DNA from: Omnitrophica bacterium GWA2_41_15
GTDB taxonomy: Bacteria > Omnitrophota > Gorgyraeia > Gorgyraeales > Gorgyraeaceae
Length of the DNA: 5,064 bases
Assembly (NCBI GenBank): GCA_919902485.1
Contig: CAKKRB010000111.1
Location: forward strand, 1-5,064
Reading direction: 5' to 3'
The notes under the pieces are model-generated. The model was given only the letters and a program-made list of their open reading frames with translations, searched no databases and was not told the origin of the DNA. The translations under genes were made by a program, and so were the position numbers. Of this stretch, positions 1 through 5,064 are shown piece after piece; positions within the stretch are counted from its first letter, which is position 1, and each line of letters starts with the position of its first letter.

Positions 1-2
1 TA

Positions 3-1235
3 AATGATTACCTGAAAAATCCTGTCGCGGATTTAAATATCACATCAAAAGAAATAAATACGCCTGGCATAGGCAGGGTGAATAATCTTTTCAGCAGCTT
101 AAAAATAACAAAAGATGAACTGGTTATTAATAATATGGATTTTTTCCTGAATAATTTCCCAGTCGGGATAAAATGTAAAATTTCTGAATTGTCGGAGAGT
201 CCTCCGACAATTCAATTTAATCTTATGTCATATCCAGGGCAGACTGCGTCCAGAAGGATGCTTAATCCTTTAAACTTCAGCCTTAATTTTTTAGGAACAG
301 GCCAAAAAAATTCCATAAAAGGCGAAATGACAGCTGAGATACATAAGGCGGAATCTATTAATCCCAGGAAAACCTTCTATGCCAGGATGGCGGTAAATGA
401 TTTATCATGCGTTTTTTCAAACAAGGTATTATCTGTATTGGCGAAAAGCATCAACTGCGAAACAGACGCATTGGGTAGAAAAATCAGCTTAAAGATATCT
501 GATTTCTGGGCGCTGTTGTACGCGGGTAAAAAAAGAATTTATTTAAGCCGCCTGAATTTATCAATGTATGAAGGCATCATGAGAGGAAATGGCTATCTGG
601 ATTTCCATGAAGCCTTGCCAAAACTGCTGTTGGATTTTAAAATCTATAAACTGGATATAGCTGAACTTGCAAAAGCGCAGAATTTGAATTATGATTTAAA
701 AGGCGCGTTGGATTTCAAAGGAGTTTTTAATAACAAGACAAACCCATGTTTATCCGGAAGGTTGAATATCTCGGACGGGTATTTAAAAAATATAAAACTG
801 CTTGGCACGGTCTCTGATTTCTTAAGCGTACCGTCTCTTAAAAACACGTATTTTGAAGACCTTTCTTCCATGGTTGAATTTTCATGGATAAATAAGGATG
901 TTTTGTTTGATAAGTTTATCGTTACCGGAAATGATATGCTTCTAAAAGGAGACATAAAACTAAAGACCACAAAAAAGATGAACGGCAATATATCAGTAAG
1001 GCTTCCTACAGCGCTTCTTAAGGAGTCTTTCAAGCTTAGATTATTGTTTATGCTGATAGGTGAAAAGCTTCCATATCAGGATTTTGAATTTGAGATAGGC
1101 GGTTTTGTGAATTCTCCGCAGATAAAATGGCTTTCCACCAGGTTCAGGGAAAATATTACGAAATATTTGACAGAAGGCGGTAAAATCGCTCTTGAAAAAT
1201 CCCTTGAGCAGGCTATAGAACAGCTTACAAGATGA
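3..1235 (+). CDS. AsmA-like envelope protein, C-terminal part (5' end off the window)
   Basis: The frame is open from the first complete codon at 3 and has no stop upstream, so the gene begins outside the window; the GTG at 78 is an internal valine, not a start. The visible 410 residues have no recognisable catalytic motif. They consist of alternating hydrophobic and polar beta-strand-like segments typical of the C-terminal part of AsmA-like proteins: a stretch such as LKGALDFKGVF, then SGRLNISDGYLKNIKLLGTV, then FDKFIVTGNDMLLKGDIKL, ending in a charged amphipathic helix (about 380-410). Proteins of this broad family are long beta-groove molecules of the periplasm linked to outer-membrane biogenesis and lipid transport. 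That role is inferred from family resemblance, not from any active residue. A 13-bp inverted repeat lies within the coding sequence at residues 61-71. The stop overlaps the mnmG start by 4 nt, suggesting coupled translation. The assignment rests on sequence texture and is moderate. Confidence 0.7.
   Translation, partial: NDYLKNPVADLNITSKEINTPGIGRVNNLFSSLKITKDELVINNMDFFLNNFPVGIKCKISELSESPPTIQFNLMSYPGQTASRRMLNPLNFSLNFLGTGQKNSIKGEMTAEIHKAESINPRKTFYARMAVNDLSCVFSNKVLSVLAKSINCETDALGRKISLKISDFWALLYAGKKRIYLSRLNLSMYEGIMRGNGYLDFHEALPKLLLDFKIYKLDIAELAKAQNLNYDLKGALDFKGVFNNKTNPCLSGRLNISDGYLKNIKLLGTVSDFLSVPSLKNTYFEDLSSMVEFSWINKDVLFDKFIVTGNDMLLKGDIKLKTTKKMNGNISVRLPTALLKESFKLRLLFMLIGEKLPYQDFEFEIGGFVNSPQIKWLSTRFRENITKYLTEGGKIALEKSLEQAIEQLTR
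185..214. repeat. Inverted repeat inside the AsmA-like coding region (13-bp perfect stem, 4-nt loop)
   Basis: The left arm TGAATTGTCGGAG (185-197) is perfectly complementary to 202-214, with loop AGTC at 198-201. The repeat is translated in frame, giving roughly SELSESPPTIQ within the AsmA-like protein, with no frame break. A 13-bp perfect stem with so short a loop is not expected by chance in 5 kb. It has no T-run after it, so it does not look like a terminator. The left arm shares TCGGA followed by AGTC with the left arm of the repeat at 3096-3130, hinting at a common origin. Confidence 0.85.
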
Positions 1236-3145
1236 CTCTTATGAAAAAAGTATATGATGTTATAGTTGTTGGCGCAGGGCATGCGGGTATAGAGGCGAGC
1301 CTAGCTGCAGCCAGGATGGGTTGTAAGACCCTGCTTATCACCATGGATATTGATAAGATAGGTTACATGTCCTGTAATCCTGCTATAGGCGGTATTGGCA
1401 AAGGCCAGCTTGTAAAAGAAATTGACGCTCTGGGCGGAGAGATGGCAAAAGCAGCTGATGCATGCGCTATACAATTTCGTATGTTAAATAGAAGCAAAGG
1501 CCCAGCTGTCTGGTCATCAAGGGCTCAGATAGACAGGGCAATGTACTTAAAATACATGCAGGCTGTTATTAAAAAAACCAGGAATCTGGATTTACTGGAA
1601 GGAGCTGTGTCAGAAATAATAACCAGCGGCAAGGCTGCAAAAGGCGTTAAGCTTACCACAGGCGTTTTAGTAAAGTCTAAAACAATAATTCTTGCGCCAG
1701 GGACTTTTTTGAATGGGCTTATCCATATAGGCCTTACTCACATGCCAGGCGGCAGGTTAGGTGATCCGCCTTCTCTAGGCCTTTCAGAGAATTTAAAGTC
1801 ATTTGGATTCCATGTATCAAGGCTGAAAACAGGCACTACTGCAAGATTAGACGGAAAAACCATAAAGTTTTCCAAATTAAAAAAACAACTAGGCGATGAT
1901 TCAATGGCTCCATTCTCGTTTTCTACGAAAAAAATACACAGAAAGCAAATGCCATGTTACATAGCTCACACAAACGAAAAAACACACGAGATTATTCGCA
2001 ATAATCTTAATCGTTCCCCTCTTTATACCGGAAAGATTCAGTCCACTGGCGTCAGATATTGCCCTTCTATTGAAGATAAGATCGCGAGGTTCAGCGATAG
2101 AGACGCTCATCAGATATTTCTAGAGCCGGAAGGCCTTACTACAAACCAGTATTATCCGAATGGGATTTCTACGAGTTTGCCAGCAGATGTTCAGCTGAAA
2201 ATGGTTAGAAGTATATGCGGCCTTGAAAAAGCCGAGATACTTGTGCCTGGATACGGTATCGAATATGACTTTATAGATCCTACACAGCTTAAACCTACTC
2301 TTGAGACAAAATTGATAGAAAACCTTTATCATGCAGGCCAGATCAACGGGACTACGGGATATGAAGAGGCAGCAGCCCAGGGTTTAATGGCAGGCGTGAA
2401 CGCCGGCCTTAAAGCAAAAGGAAAAGAGCCCTTGATATTAGACCGTTCTGAAAGCTATATAGGCGTTTTAATAGATGATCTTGTTACAAAAGGCACTAAT
2501 GAGCCTTACAGGATGTTTACTTCCAGGGTGGAATACAGGCTTCTTCTGAGAGAGGATAATGCTGACCAGCGTCTGATGGAGACAGGCCATAAAAAATTAG
2601 GCTTAACAGGGGGAAAGCAGTATAAAAAAATGCTTTCCAAAAAATATAACATAAGTAAAGCCCTGGAAAAGATGGCCAGGATAAAAATTTATCCAAACGC
2701 CGGCATAAATAAGAAACTAAAGAAACTGAAAATTACTCCTATAAGCAATGTGGTAAGCCTGATAGACCTTCTTAAGAGGCCGGAGGTTAATTTTAATATG
2801 CTGGGAAAAATCAATAAAGATGGTAAAATATCTCTTTCCGAAGAAGAGATAAAAGAGGTGGAGATAGAGGTAAAATATAAAGGTTTCATAGACAGGCAAT
2901 TGAAAGAAGTCGAGAATTTCAGGAATATAGAACATATAAAAATACCGGAAGGATTTGAACTCAAAAATATTCCCGGGCTTTCAAAAGAAATAATCGAAAA
3001 AATTTCCAGGATAAGACCTGTAAATTTAGGCCAGGCATCCAGGATTTCAGGTGTAACGCCTGTGGCTATATCGATATTAATGGTTTATTTAAAGAAACTT
3101 CGGAAGTCGCCTATGGCGACTTCCGAAGTTGAGGTAATTTCATAA
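1232..3145 (+). CDS. mnmG: MnmG (GidA), FAD-dependent tRNA uridine-34 carboxymethylaminomethyl synthase subunit
   Basis: With its partner MnmE, MnmG installs carboxymethylaminomethyl or aminomethyl groups on C5 of wobble uridine 34 of certain tRNAs, using FAD, NADH and methylene-tetrahydrofolate, in the cytoplasm. At 637 residues it is close to the usual length of about 620-630. Visible motifs are the FAD Rossmann loop GAGHAG (14-19), CNPAIGGIGKGQL (48-60), GPAVWSSRAQID (90-101), MPGGRLGDPPSLGL, YCPSIEDKIARF with the conserved Cys277, LEPEGL, the second family signature AGQINGTTGYEEAAAQG (368-384), and NEPYRMFTSRVEYRLLLRED. The C-terminal helical region ends in RISGVTPVAISILMVYLKKL, the usual end of the family. 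The last 14 or so residues (RKSPMATSEVEVIS) are extra and mostly encoded by an inverted repeat. The start at 1232 overlaps the previous stop as ATGA. The ATG at 1241 (MKKVYDVIVVG) is an equally plausible start that fits family N-termini better. Neither has a good Shine-Dalgarno, so translation is probably coupled. Confidence 0.98.
   Translation: MTLMKKVYDVIVVGAGHAGIEASLAAARMGCKTLLITMDIDKIGYMSCNPAIGGIGKGQLVKEIDALGGEMAKAADACAIQFRMLNRSKGPAVWSSRAQIDRAMYLKYMQAVIKKTRNLDLLEGAVSEIITSGKAAKGVKLTTGVLVKSKTIILAPGTFLNGLIHIGLTHMPGGRLGDPPSLGLSENLKSFGFHVSRLKTGTTARLDGKTIKFSKLKKQLGDDSMAPFSFSTKKIHRKQMPCYIAHTNEKTHEIIRNNLNRSPLYTGKIQSTGVRYCPSIEDKIARFSDRDAHQIFLEPEGLTTNQYYPNGISTSLPADVQLKMVRSICGLEKAEILVPGYGIEYDFIDPTQLKPTLETKLIENLYHAGQINGTTGYEEAAAQGLMAGVNAGLKAKGKEPLILDRSESYIGVLIDDLVTKGTNEPYRMFTSRVEYRLLLREDNADQRLMETGHKKLGLTGGKQYKKMLSKKYNISKALEKMARIKIYPNAGINKKLKKLKITPISNVVSLIDLLKRPEVNFNMLGKINKDGKISLSEEEIKEVEIEVKYKGFIDRQLKEVENFRNIEHIKIPEGFELKNIPGLSKEIIEKISRIRPVNLGQASRISGVTPVAISILMVYLKKLRKSPMATSEVEVIS
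3096..3130. repeat. Inverted repeat forming the 3' end of mnmG (16-bp perfect stem, 3-nt loop)
   Basis: The left arm AACTTCGGAAGTCGCC (3096-3111) pairs perfectly with 3115-3130 around the loop TAT. It lies wholly within the mnmG reading frame and begins where the conserved family C-terminus (YLKKL) ends. It encodes about LRKSPMATSEV, followed by EVIS and the stop at 3143. The sequence after the stem is not T-rich, so it is not a standard intrinsic terminator, though such a stem in mRNA could still stabilise a 3' end or pause ribosomes. Confidence 0.92.
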
Positions 3146-3147
3146 TA

Positions 3148-3185
3148 CACCCCGTAGGTGAGCCAATTGGCTCACCTACGGGGTG
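3148..3185. repeat. Perfect 38-bp palindrome in the mnmG to QueG-like gap
   Basis: The half-site CACCCCGTAGGTGAGCCAA (3148-3166) is followed directly by its exact reverse complement (3167-3185), with no spacer and the centre CCAATTGG. As RNA it would fold into a GC-rich stem of about 17 bp with an AATT loop. It starts 3 nt after the mnmG stop and ends 13 nt before the QueG-like ATG. What follows is G-rich (GGGGTGG), and neither strand has a T-tail, so it is a poor intrinsic terminator. It may be a dispersed palindromic element, an mRNA processing or stabilising site, or a structure affecting access to the adjacent ribosome-binding region. Confidence 0.93.
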
Positions 3186-3192
3186 GGGGTGG
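3185..3192 (+). promoter_or_regulatory. Possible G-rich ribosome-binding site of the QueG-like gene
   Basis: The sequence GGGGGTGG ends 6 nt before the ATG at 3199 and is the only purine-rich stretch at a suitable distance. It is an imperfect match to the AGGAGG core. Its first base is the last base of the 38-bp palindrome, so folding of that stem would place the structure right against the ribosome-binding region. Confidence 0.4.
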
Positions 3193-3198
3193 TTAGAT

Positions 3199-3864
3199 AT
3201 GCAATTAAAAGATGAATTGAAGGATTTTGCTTTTAGTTTAGGCATATCGCTCTTTGGCGCGGCATGCGTGAAGCCTATAAAAAAAGAATTTCTTTTTTCT
3301 AATGAAACTTTAAAGGATTTGGATTATACTATATCTCTGGGTTTAAGGCTTTCTGACGGGGTATTAGAGGATATAACGAGTTTCCCTACCAAGATTTACT
3401 TTCATCATTATAGACAGGCAAACGCTATATTAGATCAGATCGCTTTTAAGATAAGTAATTTTATTCAGAGTAAAGGGTACAGGGCATTAGCAGTGCCTGC
3501 TTCCCAGATAGTTGACTGGGAAAAACAGACTGCCCACCTATCCCATAAAAAAATAGGAGAGCTTGCAGGAATCGGTTTTATAGGGAGAAATAATCTTTTA
3601 GTAAATCCTGAAATAGGCTCCAGATTCAGGCTCGTGACAGTACTCACAAATATACCTCTGGAGACTGACAGGAAATTAGAGGCAGATTGCGGTAAATGCA
3701 GGTCTTGCATAAGCGTTTGCCCTGCAGCTGCGATAAAAGAAAAAAGAGAGGATTTCGACCACATTAAGTGTTTTGAAAAATTAAAGGAATTCAGGGATAA
3801 AAGATACGTGGACCAGTTTATTTGCGGCGTTTGCGTTAAAGCATGCAAGGGTATAAAACCCTAA
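3199..3864 (+). CDS. Short QueG-like (COG1600-type) protein with two [4Fe-4S] clusters
   Basis: This resembles the C-terminal two thirds of epoxyqueuosine reductase QueG, which uses cobalamin and two [4Fe-4S] clusters to finish queuosine at tRNA position 34. At 221 residues it is much shorter than QueG (about 310-380) and has no HEAT-repeat tail. Visible parts are FHHYRQANAILDQIA (68-82), VPASQIVDWEKQ (99-110), SHKKIGELAGIGFIGRNNLL (115-134), NPEIGSRFRLVTVLT (136-150), a first cysteine cluster CxxCxxCxxxCP (C164, C167, C170, C174), a lone C191, and CxxCxxxC (C209, C212, C216). These eight cysteines suffice for two clusters in the crossed double-ferredoxin arrangement. By my alignment, Gln110 stands where QueG has its catalytic Asp, so queuosine synthesis is unproven; a redox or corrinoid-linked role is possible. 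The ATG at 3199 is the only plausible start, since no ATG, GTG or TTG precedes it in frame in the gap except a GTA-type near miss, and G-rich sequence lies just upstream. The stop codon is inside a palindrome. Confidence 0.82.
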   Translation: MQLKDELKDFAFSLGISLFGAACVKPIKKEFLFSNETLKDLDYTISLGLRLSDGVLEDITSFPTKIYFHHYRQANAILDQIAFKISNFIQSKGYRALAVPASQIVDWEKQTAHLSHKKIGELAGIGFIGRNNLLVNPEIGSRFRLVTVLTNIPLETDRKLEADCGKCRSCISVCPAAAIKEKREDFDHIKCFEKLKEFRDKRYVDQFICGVCVKACKGIKP

Positions 3865-3906
3865 AGGGTTAATTCCATCATGTTGGAACCCAGCCTTTAG
3901 GCTGTT
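3855..3906. repeat. 52-bp compound palindrome spanning the QueG-like stop codon, with three nested hairpins
   Basis: The block is an imperfect palindrome centred between 3880 and 3881, with 19 of 26 opposed positions complementary, including an uninterrupted 8-bp match of CCTAAAGG (3860-3867) with CCTTTAGG (3894-3901). The same sequence can instead fold as three small hairpins: AACCCTAAAGGGTT (3857-3870), TTCCA with TGGAA (3873-3877 and 3884-3888), and CAGCCTTTAGGCTG (3891-3904). The TAA stop of the QueG-like gene (3862-3864) lies in the first hairpin. The block ends about 10 nt before the guaA start. Downstream is TTCTAAAAAG rather than a T-run, so termination is unlikely. Confidence 0.8.
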
Positions 3907-3915
3907 CTAAAAAGT

Positions 3916-5064
3916 ATGAAAAAAGACACAGTTGTAATCTTAGATTTCGGCTCTCAGTATAATCAGCTTATTGCCCGCAGGGTAAGGGAATGCAAAGTTT
4001 ATTCTGTGCTTATGCCTTACAATACGCCTGTTGAGAAGATAAAGTCATTTAATCCCAGAGCGATAATATTTACAGGCGGGCCAGCCAGCGTTGCAATGAA
4101 AGGTTCGCCAAAAGCAGACCCTATGATTTTTAAACTTGGCGTGCCTGTCCTTGGGATTTGTTATGGCATGCAGTTTACAGCTTATGTGTTAGGCGGCAAG
4201 GTTAGAAAGAGCAAAAAAAGAGAATACGGTTATGCTGAATTAAGCCTGAACAGGAAAGACAGGTTCTTTAAAGGTTTCCAGAAAAAAGAAAAGGTCTGGA
4301 TGAGCCATGGCGACAAAGTCCAGGAAATGCCAAAAGGTTTTAAAATATTAGCGCATACTAAAAATAGCCACATAGCCAGCATGGCAGACCCAAAGAGAAA
4401 AATATACGGAGTCCAGTTTCACCCTGAAGTTATACACACCCCTAAAGGCATGCAGATTTTTAAAAATTTTCTCTACGATATAGCAGGTCTTAAACCCACA
4501 TGGACAATGGCATCGTTTATAAAAAATTCTATTGAAGAGATAAGGGCGAAGGTTGGGAAAGAAAAAGTGGTACTTGGATTAAGCGGAGGAGTGGATTCCA
4601 GCGTAGCAGCAGTCCTTTTACACAGGGCTATAGGAAACAGGCTTCAATGTATATTTGTGGATAACGGGCTGCTCAGAAAATACGAGAGAGAATATGTAGA
4701 AGACGTATTCAAAAAACATTTCCGCGTAAATCTCCATGTAGCTAAATCAGAAAAAAGATTTTTGGAAAGGTTAAAAGGAGTTATCGACCCTGAAAGAAAA
4801 CGCAAAATAATAGGCAATGAGTTTATCAGGGTATTTGAAGAGGAGTCAAAGAAATTAGGCAGTGTAAAATTTCTCGGCCAGGGCACGCTTTATCCTGATG
4901 TGATTGAAAGCGTTTCCGCTAAAGGCGGGCCATCTGCCACTATAAAGACGCATCATAACGTAGGAGGCCTTCCTAAAAAAATGAATCTTAAACTTATAGA
5001 GCCGCTGAGAGACCTTTTTAAAGACGAGGTAAGGCTTCTTGGAAAAGAATTAAAACTTCCTGAT
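3916..5064 (+). CDS. guaA: GuaA, glutamine-hydrolysing GMP synthase (3' end off the window)
   Basis: GMP synthase converts XMP to GMP using ATP and the amide nitrogen of glutamine, the last step of guanine nucleotide synthesis in the cytoplasm. The window shows 383 codons of the usual 510-525, running open to the edge. The N-terminal class I glutamine amidotransferase domain (about 5-190) has LDFGSQYNQLIARRVRE, TGGPASV (53-59), the nucleophile Cys82 in GICYGMQ, and His169 and Glu171 in GVQFHPEV, completing the catalytic triad. The ATP-pyrophosphatase domain has the P-loop LSGGVDSS (222-229), then FVDNGLLR, GQGTLYPDVIES, THHNVGGLP and LIEPLRDLFKDEVR. The C-terminal dimerisation domain is largely missing because of the window end. 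All key residues are present, so the enzyme should be active. ATG 3916 is the first possible start, since an in-frame TAG lies at 3898-3900. There is no clear Shine-Dalgarno, and a large palindrome ends about 10 nt upstream. Confidence 0.98.
   Translation, partial: MKKDTVVILDFGSQYNQLIARRVRECKVYSVLMPYNTPVEKIKSFNPRAIIFTGGPASVAMKGSPKADPMIFKLGVPVLGICYGMQFTAYVLGGKVRKSKKREYGYAELSLNRKDRFFKGFQKKEKVWMSHGDKVQEMPKGFKILAHTKNSHIASMADPKRKIYGVQFHPEVIHTPKGMQIFKNFLYDIAGLKPTWTMASFIKNSIEEIRAKVGKEKVVLGLSGGVDSSVAAVLLHRAIGNRLQCIFVDNGLLRKYEREYVEDVFKKHFRVNLHVAKSEKRFLERLKGVIDPERKRKIIGNEFIRVFEEESKKLGSVKFLGQGTLYPDVIESVSAKGGPSATIKTHHNVGGLPKKMNLKLIEPLRDLFKDEVRLLGKELKLPD

Noticed and set aside
78..80. GTG as the start of the AsmA-like gene
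   Set aside because: The frame stays open upstream to the window edge and reads as similar beta-strand-type protein (YLKNPVADLNITSKEINTPG), and there is no ribosome-binding site before it.
254..270. 6-bp inverted repeat AAGGAT/ATCCTT within the AsmA-like gene
   Set aside because: Too short to stand out from chance matches.
689..1033. Minus-strand open frame of 114 codons opposite the AsmA-like gene, and similar minus-strand frames opposite the other genes
   Set aside because: They lie antisense to clear coding sequence, have low-complexity compositions, and show no recognisable motif.
3148..3190. Intrinsic terminator after mnmG
   Set aside because: The stem is strong, but neither strand has a following T-tract; the + strand continues G-rich into the next gene's ribosome-binding region.
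3180..3192. Possible G-quadruplex in GGGGTGGGGGTGG
   Set aside because: Only two runs of three or more G are present plus one GG, and the first run is tied up in the palindrome stem.
3501..3522. 7-bp inverted repeat TTCCCAG/CTGGGAA with an 8-nt spacer inside the QueG-like gene
   Set aside because: A stem of this length is expected once or more by chance in 5 kb, and it lies in conserved coding sequence (PASQIVDWEK).
3883..3911. Promoter-like pair TTGGAA and TCTAAA with a 17-bp spacer before guaA
   Set aside because: Only 4 of 6 bases match in each box, both lie in or beside the palindrome, and the implied start would be at or after the guaA ATG.

Overview
The window reads as one co-directional block of four genes on the + strand, from an AT-leaning bacterial genome rich in ATA, AAA, AGA and AGG codons. 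The AsmA-like protein suggests a cell with an outer membrane. Base composition, codon choice and the short gaps dotted with palindromes resemble metagenome-assembled candidate phyla such as Omnitrophota. That placement is a low-confidence impression; no marker gene here settles it.

Layout: (1) positions 3-1235 hold the C-terminal 410 codons of a large AsmA-like envelope protein, cut by the left edge. (2) mnmG (1232-3145), the FAD enzyme of tRNA wobble-uridine modification, overlaps it by 4 nt (ATGA). (3) A 53-bp gap holding a perfect 38-bp palindrome leads to a short QueG-like protein with two [4Fe-4S] clusters (3199-3864). (4) A 51-bp gap largely filled by a compound palindrome leads to guaA (3916 to the right edge), GMP synthase, cut after 383 codons. 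No gap carries a convincing promoter or T-tailed terminator, so the four genes may be read as one transcript. The two middle genes both point to the tRNA anticodon wobble position (certain for MnmG, only by homology for the QueG-like protein). The outer two are an envelope gene and a purine housekeeping gene.

The genes are mostly ordinary. What stands out is a set of strong inverted repeats unlikely to arise by chance in 5 kb: a 13-bp stem inside the AsmA-like coding region (185-214), a 16-bp stem that encodes most of an extra C-terminal tail on MnmG (3096-3130), a perfect 38-bp palindrome ending just before the QueG-like ribosome-binding region (3148-3185), and a 52-bp compound palindrome containing the QueG-like stop codon (3855-3906). 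I interpret these as dispersed palindromic elements, some tolerated inside coding sequence, in the manner of Rickettsia palindromic elements. Whether they are repeated elsewhere in this genome cannot be seen from this window.
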